This document shows, piece after piece, positions 1-8,534 of a DNA stretch of 14,948 nt. Position 1 is the first letter of the stretch; the number at the start of each line of letters is the position of its first letter. Under the pieces are notes generated by a model. It searched no databases. It saw nothing but the letters and a program-made list of their open reading frames with translations, and was not told where the DNA came from. This stretch comes from Betaproteobacteria bacterium (GTDB taxonomy: Bacteria > Pseudomonadota > Gammaproteobacteria > Burkholderiales > Burkholderiaceae), in NCBI GenBank assembly GCA_015654605.1, contig JAATGO010000140.1:1-14948 (forward strand), given 5' to 3'. The position numbers and the translations under genes were made by a program.

Positions 1-163
1 TAGACAAAGTAATCTTTGCTGGATATTCAGAAAAAGCATATGTCCATCCAGAGATTCTTAAAATATCGTCCGAATTTTTTTCATTTATGGAAGGACTATC
101 CAGAGAGTAAATAAATCTACGTTCATCAGCGGGAAATTTTTTGACGGAAATCAAAATACTCAC
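1..163 (-). CDS. Partial gene, N-terminus with beta-sandwich-like module (unknown function)
   Basis: The 5' end of a minus-strand gene runs off the left edge, leaving about 54 codons. The only start I can place is GTG at 163, because an in-frame TAA lies just upstream and no ATG occurs in the visible part. It begins 31 bases after the stop of the upstream glycosyltransferase, so it is probably the next gene of the same unit. The visible protein has an RISGWTY motif near residue 40 followed by an alternating hydrophobic stretch. This resembles the beta-sandwich modules (I-x-GWA type) often fused to polysaccharide glycosyltransferases and methyltransferases, and the related part of the protein at 3314-4561. 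Codon use is AT-rich like its neighbours. The catalytic part lies outside the window, so no function is assigned. Confidence 0.6.
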   Translation of the reverse strand, partial: MSILISVKKFPADERRFIYSLDSPSINEKNSDDILRISGWTYAFSEYPAKITLS

Positions 164-193
164 CTTTAGGGAAGTTAGCCTTAATAAAAATAC

Positions 194-2635
194 TTAAAAC
201 CCTATGGAAAAATCCTCTCGATCCATAGATAACCGAGGGCTGTAATAAGGATCTGATATCAATGCATTGCCCCAATGGTCTTTCATGTAGATAACTTCGG
301 CATTAAATCTTTTGACCTTTTCCGGATTATCTTCGCTACCACGACTTATTGATTCATGATGAAATAGGCTAGCATATGGAGACCATATATTTCTGTATCC
401 TTTCTCTCTAACTCTGAGACAAAAATCCACATCATTGAATGCAACAGCGAGGTCTTTTTCATTCAATCCACCGACTTCTTCATATATTTCCCTTCGGATG
501 ATCAAACATGCAGCTGTCACAGCAGAATAATTTTGAACCAAAGACAATCGTCCAAAATACCCATGATGATCACCTGGAAAATATTTGTGAGAATGACCTG
601 CTACACCCCCTATACCGAGTACAACTCCAGCATGCTGAATTGTTTTATTGCCATAAAACAATTTTGCACCTACGCAACCAATCTCTTTGCGCATAGCATG
701 TCGAACCATTTCCGCCAACCAATCTGGCGAAATAACTTCAACATCATTATTAACTAAGCCTAAAATACTTCCAGCCGCGTGTTGAGCGCCAAAGTTATTA
801 ATTGCTGAATAGTTGAATGGGTGGTCATAACGTATAACCTTGACCCGTAAATCTTCTTTTTGTATTTCTTCAAAAAAATTCAGCGTCTCTGGCTCAACAC
901 TACCATTATCGATAATGATGATTTCATAGTGAGAATATGTCGTCTTTTCTAAAATGCTCCTGACAGCAACCTCGGTAATTTTTTTTCGATCTCTTGTTGG
1001 AATCAATAAACTCACTAAAGGTGATGGTTCGGGAATTGGCCATTTCACATGATATGAATTTGGAATCAAACCCAATTCAACTTCTATATCTTTTATTCCT
1101 AGAGCAGAAAAATGATCCCTGAGAGCCTTCAAGCCGGCATCAGCTGTATAAGATTTCTCCTGAGCACCCAATGCAGTGGAACCTGGCAGAACTCGCCAGT
1201 GATAGAGAATTTGGGGAATATGAATGATTTGCTGACTTAACACATAAGGCAAACAGCGAAGAAAGAGATCATAATCCTGGCTACCTTCTACACCTTTTCT
1301 AAATCCATGTATTTTTTCCAATAAAGATTTTTTATAAACACCCAAATGTGAAATGTAATTTTGAGAATAAAAAAGATCAGGATTCCAATCACTCTTAAAA
1401 TAGGGATCAAATCTTTGATTTATAGAATTAACTTTGTCTTCATCGCTATAAAATATAAGGGCATCTAAATTTTTATTTATTGATGTAACTACATAGAATA
1501 ACGCGTGCTTGGCCAACACATCATCATGATCGAGGAGAGCAATATACTCTCCGGTCGCCAGCGCCAATGCACTATTAGAAGCCTCGGAGATATGCCCATT
1601 ATTCGTTCTATAAGCAACCTTAACTCTAGAATCTTTATTTTTATATTCTTCTAGTATAGTACGCACATGATTTTTGGGAGAGGCATCATCAGCTAGGCAA
1701 AGCTCCCAATTAGGGTAGTATTGATCAAGAACTGAATCCAAACACTCCCGAAGATATTGAGGGTCTGTGTTATAAACAGGAACAATAATGGATATTAATG
1801 GACGATATGTAAGCCCATTAAGTTCTTCGAGAACCTCATCTCGTGAAGGGAGATTTGGGCTTTCAATTTTTTCTATCCACTCTTTGTAATCATCATCCGA
1901 TTGATCTATTAAAAAACTTTCCTCATAGACCCTAATAATTTCTTCTTTATTTATATCGTTTTTTTCAGGGCCAGATAAAAATTTTAATATATCTCTGGGA
2001 TCCTGATCTATGAAACTGGGATGAGAGGAAGAAATTCTACTCAACATTTCATCAACAGCAGAATTATCAGTTAGTTTTATTATATTAAATTCTATCAATG
2101 AGAATACAGATTGCGTCTCCAGCGGATCAAAGCGCATATTCAGCATTTTTTTTGAAATACGAACAATTTTTTCGGCTTTAACTTTAGGTCTGTAAGAAAT
2201 CGAAAGGCCATCATTTTCATTGAAACCAAAACCAAGATCAAAATAAAACTTGGCTTTATTTTTATTTTTTTCAGAATCAATATTCAAAGAAAACTTGTAC
2301 CAACCAGGGCTATCGATAACATCAAAATCTTTTCGATTTAAAATAAAAGCAGGATCTTCTCCCAAAGCAACCCAGCCATTATTACCTGTGTAGTGAAGTT
2401 GAAAATTTTGTTCAGAGTCAACAAGTAAGTTTGAGCTTTTCTCAATGACAAGCTCCTGGACAGAATTTTCTCCATCTAAATCTTCAACCCAATTCTCACA
2501 AGGTTTGCGATTTAGAATTAATCCATAACGACGAAAATGATCAATTGCCGATAATCCACTTAGGAAAACATCCCCATATTCATTTGCATACCATGTGGCA
2601 TCAAAGCAATTCAGTTTTTTTATAAAAATCGTCAT
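194..2635 (-). CDS. Large tandem-domain family-2 glycosyltransferase, capsule repeat assembly
   Basis: This cytoplasmic glycosyltransferase of about 813 residues probably adds two sugars of the capsule repeat from nucleotide-sugar donors. Near residues 11-45 is a WY-type repeat (FDATWY...DHFRRYG). Residues 75-190 look like a beta-sandwich. A first GT-A domain (about 279-500) contains SIIVPVYN, the DHDD metal site at about 369-372 and YSDEDK. A second GT-A domain (about 541-790) contains SLLIPTRD, the NND site at about 629-631 and FNDVDFC. Both catalytic sites look intact. The longest reading frame starts at TTG 2641, but ATG 2635 is preferred because an AGGA ribosome site sits 9 bases before it and only 3 before the TTG. 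It follows the coiled-coil protein gene by 20 bases. The second domain is clearly homologous to that of the transferase at 8690-10729. Donor and linkage cannot be told from sequence. AT-rich composition suggests transfer. Confidence 0.9.
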   Translation of the reverse strand: MTIFIKKLNCFDATWYANEYGDVFLSGLSAIDHFRRYGLILNRKPCENWVEDLDGENSVQELVIEKSSNLLVDSEQNFQLHYTGNNGWVALGEDPAFILNRKDFDVIDSPGWYKFSLNIDSEKNKNKAKFYFDLGFGFNENDGLSISYRPKVKAEKIVRISKKMLNMRFDPLETQSVFSLIEFNIIKLTDNSAVDEMLSRISSSHPSFIDQDPRDILKFLSGPEKNDINKEEIIRVYEESFLIDQSDDDYKEWIEKIESPNLPSRDEVLEELNGLTYRPLISIIVPVYNTDPQYLRECLDSVLDQYYPNWELCLADDASPKNHVRTILEEYKNKDSRVKVAYRTNNGHISEASNSALALATGEYIALLDHDDVLAKHALFYVVTSINKNLDALIFYSDEDKVNSINQRFDPYFKSDWNPDLFYSQNYISHLGVYKKSLLEKIHGFRKGVEGSQDYDLFLRCLPYVLSQQIIHIPQILYHWRVLPGSTALGAQEKSYTADAGLKALRDHFSALGIKDIEVELGLIPNSYHVKWPIPEPSPLVSLLIPTRDRKKITEVAVRSILEKTTYSHYEIIIIDNGSVEPETLNFFEEIQKEDLRVKVIRYDHPFNYSAINNFGAQHAAGSILGLVNNDVEVISPDWLAEMVRHAMRKEIGCVGAKLFYGNKTIQHAGVVLGIGGVAGHSHKYFPGDHHGYFGRLSLVQNYSAVTAACLIIRREIYEEVGGLNEKDLAVAFNDVDFCLRVREKGYRNIWSPYASLFHHESISRGSEDNPEKVKRFNAEVIYMKDHWGNALISDPYYSPRLSMDREDFSIGF

Positions 2636-2655
2636 TTTCAATTTTCCTAAGTTAT

Positions 2656-3240
2656 CTATTCAGAATCCCGCCCTTCTTGCTTTCCATGTCTTAGGAAATG
2701 CAAAAATGGAGGAGTCCCCGCAATAGCCACATCAGAATATTTACTTATATAACGATCACAGCTAAAACTTGGACCTGGATCATGCCACTTCCATAGACCA
2801 TATTCTATAAAATATTGAATAGGACTAAGGTTACTGTTAATAACTTCAGGATGATGTCTGCTATACCATATCTCATCGAAATATCCGGACTCCTCAACAA
2901 TCCGCTGTAGTTGTTGAGTACCAGAAGACAAATGTTGCTTATCAAAATTGAAAAAAGAAACTCCACGACGTATGGGTGCGGTTATCTTCCAGGATAAGGA
3001 TTTATGTAGCTTTTCTAACTTACCCTCAAGAGACAGGCAAGCTAAAACGGCACGATCTCTCTCTTGATTACGCGCCTCGAGCAGCCGAGTTAAAGTAGCC
3101 AATTCCCAATATCTGATTTCTATATTTTTTTTTAGATCAAGAATCTGCTTCTTCAATACTTCATTTTCTGACTGGATATTCTCATATCTAGACAATTCCT
3201 CCCCATGCTCTTGCCACTCTGATTCTGCCTTTTCACCCAT
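2656..3240 (-). CDS. Coiled-coil protein with two WY-type repeats, glycosyltransferase-associated
   Basis: This 194-residue protein has no catalytic domain. Residues about 12-82 are a charged heptad-rich segment expected to form a coiled coil. A linker motif SLSWKITAPIRR follows at residues 81-92, which commonly joins coiled coils to other domains in large polysaccharide glycosyltransferases. Residues 120-155 and 160-192 are two copies of a WY-type repeat (FDEIWYSRHHPEV...YFIEYG, then CDRYISKYSDVAIAG...HFLRHGKQEGR). The same repeat occurs once at the N-terminus of the next gene, only 20 bases downstream. The ATG at 3240 has an AAGG ribosome site 8 bases upstream. The gene probably encodes a partner of that glycosyltransferase, or the detached front half of what is one long protein elsewhere. 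Function beyond this is unknown. Confidence 0.8.
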   Translation of the reverse strand: MGEKAESEWQEHGEELSRYENIQSENEVLKKQILDLKKNIEIRYWELATLTRLLEARNQERDRAVLACLSLEGKLEKLHKSLSWKITAPIRRGVSFFNFDKQHLSSGTQQLQRIVEESGYFDEIWYSRHHPEVINSNLSPIQYFIEYGLWKWHDPGPSFSCDRYISKYSDVAIAGTPPFLHFLRHGKQEGRDSE

Positions 3241-3313
3241 TTTTAATGCCTTGAGAAAACATCCGAAACAAAAAAACTAGAATCTTCCCACTTAGCTGCA
3301 AGAAGCAAAAGAA

Positions 3314-4561
3314 TCAAACTTTATCTTTTAAAGTCAACGGAAGGATTGCACTTACACTTTGATGATCCAATCCAATGCAAAGTTCCAGTACTGAATTTCC
3401 AAGAAAGTCTGCAGTTGCTTGACTCAAATCAAACGTACAAACAAATCCATAATGGAAATTTGAATCTATTTGATGAGCTCGTGCGACGTCCAATCGTAAT
3501 ATTCGATCTGTCTGAACAGCATGCAACATTTTTTTGTAATCAAGCAAGAGCTTAAAATCTACATTTTCACAATTTTCTCCAATGATCCACCCTTTGCATT
3601 GGATTTTTTTATCTAAAATGTTTACAGAATCTACGCATATTCTTAAATTATTATTTTCTGTAGAGCTAAAAAGCTCATCCTCTTTTCTATTCGTTTCTAC
3701 ACTATAGATATATCCAGCCCCGCTTTTTAATCGTCTAATTATTTTATTTCTTTCTTTAATAACCAAATTTATAAATGACACTGGAAATTTTTCTTCCATG
3801 TCATTCATATCGTGCTGAGAGAAAAATTGTATAGGTCGTAATGATCCGTTTGGTCGACCTCTAGGCCTCTTTTTAGTAAAAAACTCGCTACGAGATTTCA
3901 CTACATAATGATTCACCCTTAACGGAAGCCAAATAGGTTGATCAGATAAACCATCTAGTTCATTAGGATATAAAGTCTTTCCCGTCACATCCGTATAGAA
4001 ATAATCTTTCTTTATCTTAAATGCATGAGGATTTGAACCGACATCATCATAAGCTGACATTCTAATTAATGTTTTATAATGACGATTAACTCCTCGTTCT
4101 TGTATGCCTCTTTGGGTAAATCTTGCAATTACAGGTTGAGAATTTGCTGTAATCCAATTTGAAGAACCATACACGGCCCAATTAATTGCAACTGCTCCAA
4201 TTTGATCATTAGTAAAAATATTTCTTAAAGAGCTCTGAATGTCGACATTTAAATCAGCGGGATGCAAAAATTCATCCGCATCTATGTAACAAAGCCATTC
4301 GACCTCATCTTTAAAATTATTCGCGAGAAGTTGATACGCAGCCAGTTGAGGCTTGATATCTTTCTCTGTTTTATAGGAAATACATTTTAAATATCCAACA
4401 TTCGATAGTGCACGCAACAAATCACTAGTGCCATCATCACTTTCATTATCTGCAATAAAGAACTTGGAAATACCAAGAACACGATGATAAGCAAGCCACT
4501 CAAGAATAAATGGAAATTCATTCTTGAAAATAGCGGCAATTCCAAGTTTATTTTTTGCCAT
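3314..4561 (-). CDS. GT92/Glyco_tranf_2_4-like glycosyltransferase with C-terminal beta-sandwich
   Basis: This 415-residue glycosyltransferase has a GT-A fold and probably adds one sugar of the capsule repeat in the cytoplasm. The N-terminal domain (about 1-250) starts with KLGIAAIFKNE and continues with EWLAYHRVLG and ADNESDDGT. It carries the metal-binding motif YIDADEFL at residues 92-99, the usual pattern of the family-2/family-92-like capsule transferases. Residues about 310-410 form a separate module with CKGWIIGEN and RLDVARAH. This resembles the beta-sandwich domains (GWA...RPDV pattern) appended to many surface-polysaccharide enzymes. Start ATG 4561 follows a weak GAGAAAG. It lies 48 bases after kpsT and 73 bases before the coiled-coil gene, so it may be cotranscribed with both. 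The donor sugar is not predictable. Codon use is strongly AT-biased, unlike the right half of the window. Confidence 0.85.
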   Translation of the reverse strand: MAKNKLGIAAIFKNEFPFILEWLAYHRVLGISKFFIADNESDDGTSDLLRALSNVGYLKCISYKTEKDIKPQLAAYQLLANNFKDEVEWLCYIDADEFLHPADLNVDIQSSLRNIFTNDQIGAVAINWAVYGSSNWITANSQPVIARFTQRGIQERGVNRHYKTLIRMSAYDDVGSNPHAFKIKKDYFYTDVTGKTLYPNELDGLSDQPIWLPLRVNHYVVKSRSEFFTKKRPRGRPNGSLRPIQFFSQHDMNDMEEKFPVSFINLVIKERNKIIRRLKSGAGYIYSVETNRKEDELFSSTENNNLRICVDSVNILDKKIQCKGWIIGENCENVDFKLLLDYKKMLHAVQTDRILRLDVARAHQIDSNFHYGFVCTFDLSQATADFLGNSVLELCIGLDHQSVSAILPLTLKDKV

Positions 4562-4608
4562 CTTTCTCGTATTCCTATCTATTGTTTCAAAAAGGACGTT
4601 TTTTAAAT

Positions 4609-5265
4609 TTAGAGATTTAAATATGCAGTAATTCCTGCTTCAGTATCATTGAATACTTCAACAACCCCGTTATTCAATAGCAGAACGATATCGCACAATT
4701 TGCGGACTTGACTCATTCCATGGGTCACTAAAATCAGGTTAGATCTATTTGTCCTACTTTTAAATTCACTTTCCGCCTTTTCTCTAAAATGTGCGTCTCC
4801 AACAGACATTGCTTCATCAATCATGAAATAATCAAACTCAAAAGCCAAGCTCAAGCCAAATTTTAAGCGGGCATTCATGCCCGTTGAATAGGTTTTTACA
4901 GGTTGATCAAAATAGATACCAAGCTCAGCAAAATCTTGCACATAGGAAATGATTTTTTCCATGGCATCACCTTCTGCACCAAGTGCCCGGCTCACGAATT
5001 TGACATTTTGTCTCCCAGTCAATGAGCCCTGAAATCCTCCACCTAATCCAACTGGCCACGATATACGTTTGTCGGTAATGATTTTCCCACTGTCTGGAAT
5101 ATCTGTACCACACAATAAACGCATAAGCGTACTTTTCCCTGCTCCATTTCGTCCAATCAGAGCAATATTCTTGTCGGGTGGCACAACAAAAGAAAGGTCG
5201 CGAAAAACATACTTCCTCCCCTGCTTTGTCACATATGACTTGGTAAGCTTAAATAGCTCAATCAT
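4609..5265 (-). CDS. kpsT: Capsule exporter ATP-binding protein KpsT/CtrD/BexA
   Basis: This is the ATPase of the ABC-2 exporter that moves lipid-linked capsule across the inner membrane, working as a dimer with KpsM on the cytoplasmic face. At 218 residues it has the usual KpsT length. Visible motifs are Walker A GRNGAGKST (38-46), the signature region YSTGM (126-130), Walker B YFMIDE (146-151) with the catalytic Glu at 151, and the switch His in VTHG at 182. The signature departs from the classical LSGGQ, as is usual in polysaccharide exporters of this family. Its ATG shares one base with the TAA of kpsM (TAATG), so translation is coupled. Family assignment is secure. Confidence 0.97.
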   Translation of the reverse strand: MIELFKLTKSYVTKQGRKYVFRDLSFVVPPDKNIALIGRNGAGKSTLMRLLCGTDIPDSGKIITDKRISWPVGLGGGFQGSLTGRQNVKFVSRALGAEGDAMEKIISYVQDFAELGIYFDQPVKTYSTGMNARLKFGLSLAFEFDYFMIDEAMSVGDAHFREKAESEFKSRTNRSNLILVTHGMSQVRKLCDIVLLLNNGVVEVFNDTEAGITAYLNL

Positions 5266-6083
5266 TACGGTATGGGTGCTCTTAAGGTTTGACGATAGGA
5301 TCGATATACGGCCATGACGATGAATGTCAATACTATAGAAAAAATGATTGGGTAACTATAATTCAATCCTTGAGTAACAGGATAATCTTCGAATGCGGCC
5401 CTACGAATACCTTCAGTCACAGCGACATAAGGGTTCCACTGTATAAGATACAGTTTATTAGCAGGCAATTTATATACTGGAAAAAAAACTCCAGATGTAA
5501 TATATAATGGAATATAAATAAATCTTAGAAAACGTCCTGTCCCCGGCAGGATATGAGAAAGGATGGCACATAAAACTCCTATGGCAAAAGACATCCATAT
5601 CCCGATGAACAAGGCCCATATCCAGGCTAAGGGATTATAAATTGACACATTATGGTCAAGCCAAAAACCCAAAACAAAGCAAAAGATAAAATAAACGCAG
5701 GAATAGGCACATATTTCAACCAACATCCGTGCGACAAAAGTATCAAACGGCATGACCTGCCTATACGCAAACAAACCCATATTGGCTTGAATCGAATCTG
5801 TCAAACGCCAAGCAATATTTCGCATTAAGTGAAAAGGGACGATTCCACTTACCATAAACATAATCTCGTCTTGCCCCCCCTGAAAAACTCCGGTATTCAT
5901 CACAGCGTGAAAAACCAGAATGACGACTAAGATTGTCAACGGGTCCATCACCACCCAAACAAACCCCATGCGCCGCGCCCCAAATCGTGTTTGCATTTCT
6001 CGCAAAAACAAGGCAAATATCACTGACTGAACAATTTTCAGTGATGATCGACTTGTTTTAAAAGAAGATTCGAGCTGTCCCAT
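5265..6083 (-). CDS. kpsM: Capsule exporter permease KpsM/CtrC/BexB
   Basis: This 272-residue integral membrane permease of the ABC-2 polysaccharide exporter family pairs with KpsT to move lipid-linked capsule polymer. The N-terminal cytoplasmic part holds the family pattern LREMQTRFGARRMGFVWVV, followed by about six hydrophobic segments. The conserved region SGVFFPVYKLP and the QWNPYVAVTEGIR stretch precede the last membrane segment. The ATG at 6083 is preceded by a strong GAGGGAG ribosome site and lies 11 bases after the ancestral stop (6095-6097) of the frameshifted export lipoprotein gene. It overlaps kpsT by one base. The family call is secure; the transported polymer is not known. Confidence 0.96.
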   Translation of the reverse strand: MGQLESSFKTSRSSLKIVQSVIFALFLREMQTRFGARRMGFVWVVMDPLTILVVILVFHAVMNTGVFQGGQDEIMFMVSGIVPFHLMRNIAWRLTDSIQANMGLFAYRQVMPFDTFVARMLVEICAYSCVYFIFCFVLGFWLDHNVSIYNPLAWIWALFIGIWMSFAIGVLCAILSHILPGTGRFLRFIYIPLYITSGVFFPVYKLPANKLYLIQWNPYVAVTEGIRRAAFEDYPVTQGLNYSYPIIFSIVLTFIVMAVYRSYRQTLRAPIP

Positions 6084-6094
6084 GTATCTCCCTC

Positions 6095-7242
6095 TTAGAA
6101 ATTGTCTACCGTGCGGCCCAGCACTAACACTTGAACAATAGGGGCGATGATCTTCTCCATCTCATAGACAGCAGCGTTGGTCACATACACTGTATCGTCT
6201 GGAAGAATCAAAAAATTCTTTGCCAAGAACATAGATACTGGTTCACGCATATCCAAGTGAAAAACTTCAGCCTTGGATTTTTCTCCTAAGCAGCATCAGT
6301 CAGGCGAAATATAAATACACCACTGGGGTTAGCCATACGCTCGTTAAGCCCTCCCACAGTCCCCAGCACTTCCAATAAACTAGGTGTAGCTGAGGGAAAG
6401 TCATGTAACCCCGGTTGGGCTACCGCACCCATGGCGATAAAGCGCCTTCGATCGCGATCGAGAATGATTTCAGAGTTGGGCGGTACCTCTCTATTCCGAC
6501 CGGAAAGTAAATCTTGATAGTTATACACATGCACGGTCTTCCCAGTGCGCAGGGTAACTTTGATAAGAAAAGGCTCCATAGAAGGACCACCCGCTTGATT
6601 AATAGCATCGAGGATAGTCAATGGGCCTTGTAAGGACGAGAATCGGCCAGGAGTCTTGACAGCGCCAGCTACCAGCACCGAACCAGAGACGTTGCCTACC
6701 ATCTCTACATGTACCTGGGGTGAGGCGGCCCAACCCTTAGCACCACGGCGAATGATATTCTCGGCCTGCTGCAACGTAGTACCCTTGACTTGCCTGGAAC
6801 CAACATACGGTAGCGAGATAGTGCCATCCGCCGCTACCCGTACCTGGTCGAATACTGTGCCACCTTGGGCCAAAGGGGAGAACACGGTTTGGGTGGCGCC
6901 GCTATCATCCGAAATCATGACTTTGAGCACGTCGCCCGCCATGAGATGAATCTCGGGTGTACTCGTGGCAGCCACATGATCTCGCAGCGCTGGTTCGGCT
7001 GGGCGCATATACGAAGCAATGTTGTTAGAGGACAAGTCAATCAGATCGTACCCGTAGTCAGAATTGACAACGTTGTCATCTTTATTGGCATCGCTAGTAA
7101 TACTGCCAATTCTCGGCCCGGCGCCAGACAGTAGGCCGCAACCACTCAAGGAGACCATACTGATCAATAGTAGAGTGGATCCGATTAATTGACGGACAGA
7201 GTACATTTTCCTAATGAGAAAAAATATATTTTTAGAGTGCAT
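6095..7242 (-). pseudogene. CtrA/BexD-like capsule export outer-membrane lipoprotein, frameshifted near the 3' end
   Basis: The intact product would be the outer-membrane channel of the capsule exporter (Poly_export/SLBB family). A signal peptide with lipobox LSGC lies about 35 residues after ATG 7242, followed by the export domain (MAGDVLKV, DGTISLPYVG, QVHVEMVG) and SLBB-like repeats (VLVAGAVKTPGRF; FIAMGAVAQPG). The frame stops at TAG 6286-6288 right after FIFRLTDAA. The family C-terminus continues in another frame from 6286 to TAA 6095-6097, 63 residues including VFHLDMREPVS, LPDDTVYVTNA and a final EKIIAPIVQVLV helix. That frame is blocked upstream by TGA at 6296-6298, so the shift (one base missing, or two extra) lies between 6298 and 6286. 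With one base restored the protein is about 380 residues, the CtrA/BexD size. ATG 7242 is 8 bases after the kpsE stop; ATG 7206 is an alternative start. A sequencing error is possible. Confidence 0.88.
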
Positions 7243-7249
7243 AATCGCT

Positions 7250-8368
7250 TCAGTCTTGGTGGTCTTTGATAGTTGCAATGAAAAATATTGCAATGCCGTA
7301 TAACAAGAGCAAAATTACCAAAACCGTAAAGATGTCAAATGCACGGCGTGGATATAGATTATCATCCGGCATATTTGGTGAAACGATAACTGACATGCTA
7401 CGCAGTTTTTTGGTAGCCTCAACACGCGCCGACTCCAGCGACGCGACTGTAGCCTTATAGTTATCCTCGGCAATACCCGCATCCACCTCCAAAGCATGAT
7501 ACTGAGAAGCTATTACATTAAGTTGATTGTTATTAGTTTTAGCCACTAACTTTTGCTCTTCAGCCGCTATTTGCTGCTGCAGGGCGATCACCATGACTTT
7601 TTGCTGATTTACCTGTGGGCTGTTTTCGCTCAGTGTCGCCCGCATAGCACGCAGAGTGGCATTGGCATTCGTCAAATTCGATTGCAATGTGGAAATAACC
7701 TCATTGCGTGATATGGCGCTTTGCTGGGCATCTAGGACATTATGTGCAGACTGGAAGTCCAACATAATCTTGCGTTTTTGTTCATAAGTCTTACGAGCTC
7801 GTTCGAGTTCTTCTTGAGCAAAGGCCACTTGCTCTCGAGCCATTTTGTGCGAGAGTTCGTTTACAAATTTATCGCTTTCCGAAATAATGACATCCAGTGT
7901 TTTTTTGGCGAATGCTGGATCGAAGGACTGCACTTTAATAGTCAGCAGTCCATTAACTTCATTATAATTGGTAGTAATCATGCGCTGGTAATACTTGAGC
8001 TGATCTTCTTGTGGAGCATCAGTAGGCAAGAAATACCAAGAATCGAGCCAATTCCCAGCATAATGTTGATTCCATTGCAGCTTTTTCTGCAATATGTCCA
8101 ACATATCCTGTGAATTAACAAATTCATTTACATATAAAGTTTCCATCATCGAGGCGCCGCCACCTCCTCCTCCCAACAGAGAAGCGATCCCAGGCAATTG
8201 CACTGTACTACTGCCACTGTCTGAACTTTCCGAGCGCACCACGACAGACGATGTACTTACATAGCGATCTCTTGCTAAAAATACAAAATAAATAATAATA
8301 ATCAGCATGGGAATGATCACCATGCCCGTGAAAAGTCGATTTTTTAACAATTTCTTGAATATTGACAT
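7250..8368 (-). CDS. kpsE: Capsule export inner-membrane co-polymerase KpsE/CtrB/BexC
   Basis: This 372-residue protein is anchored in the inner membrane at both ends and spans the periplasm, linking the KpsMT exporter to the outer-membrane lipoprotein. An N-terminal membrane segment lies at about residues 13-31 after a basic start (MSIFKKLLKNR). A large periplasmic part contains a glutamine- and alanine-rich predicted coiled coil at about 170-320. The proline motif SPNMPDDNLYPRR typical of polysaccharide co-polymerases precedes a C-terminal membrane segment at about 345-366. An unusual run of six glycines lies at 66-71. Start ATG 8368 follows an AAGAG. The gene is first in the export block (E, lipoprotein, M, T) and is preceded by 320 bases without a confident gene, so the promoter is probably there. 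Confidence 0.95.
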   Translation of the reverse strand: MSIFKKLLKNRLFTGMVIIPMLIIIIYFVFLARDRYVSTSSVVVRSESSDSGSSTVQLPGIASLLGGGGGGASMMETLYVNEFVNSQDMLDILQKKLQWNQHYAGNWLDSWYFLPTDAPQEDQLKYYQRMITTNYNEVNGLLTIKVQSFDPAFAKKTLDVIISESDKFVNELSHKMAREQVAFAQEELERARKTYEQKRKIMLDFQSAHNVLDAQQSAISRNEVISTLQSNLTNANATLRAMRATLSENSPQVNQQKVMVIALQQQIAAEEQKLVAKTNNNQLNVIASQYHALEVDAGIAEDNYKATVASLESARVEATKKLRSMSVIVSPNMPDDNLYPRRAFDIFTVLVILLLLYGIAIFFIATIKDHQD

Positions 8369-8395
8369 GCTGCTCTTGAAAGCGATTTAAGTGAA

Positions 8396-8410
8396 TAACA
8401 GCCTACCCAG
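8396..8410 (-). promoter_or_regulatory. JUMPstart-like string upstream of kpsE
   Basis: On the minus strand this reads CTGGGTAGGCTGTTA, 28 bases before the kpsE ATG. It resembles the CTGGTAGCTGTTA part of the enterobacterial JUMPstart element found ahead of polysaccharide operons, allowing two inserted bases (comparison from memory). The ops core GGCGGTAG is absent. The first ten bases recur upstream of rmlA at 14404-14413. This is a weak, tentative assignment. Confidence 0.2.
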
Positions 8411-8417
8411 CTTCGGT

Positions 8418-8534
8418 TTAAATTTTCGTTCCCTGCAACCAGAGACTCGTTACCGTTCGTAGCTGAAAAGGCCGTAGTGCTGCCCACTTATCTTGACGGG
8501 CATAGATAAAATTCTTGCAAATATCTTTAACCAC
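8418..8534 (-). other. Short reading frame of 38 residues, possible gene remnant
   Basis: A minus-strand frame starting GTG at 8534 ends at TAA 8418-8420. The frame is open back to a TGA at 8577-8579, with a TTG at 8555 as another possible start. The peptide (FIYARQDKWAALRPFQLRT in its middle) has a protein-like, non-repetitive composition with mixed basic and aromatic residues. The ribosome site is poor (GAGAA far upstream). It lies 50 bases ahead of kpsE on the same strand. It could be the C-terminal scrap of a gene lost by recombination, a leader peptide, or chance. I do not recognise it. Confidence 0.3.

Noticed and set aside
6286..6298. Programmed ribosomal frameshift in the export lipoprotein gene
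   Set aside because: The overlap (GAT GCT GCT TAG) has no slippery heptamer, and a simple -1 slip would need poor re-pairing. A mutation or base-calling error is more likely.
7243..7293. Longer start of the export lipoprotein at 7293
   Set aside because: It would overlap the end of kpsE by 44 bases and place 51 residues before the lipobox cysteine; ATG 7242 or 7206 gives a normal signal peptide.
7742..8113. Plus-strand frame of 123 codons
   Set aside because: It lies entirely antisense to kpsE, which is clearly the real gene, and has no ribosome site of note.
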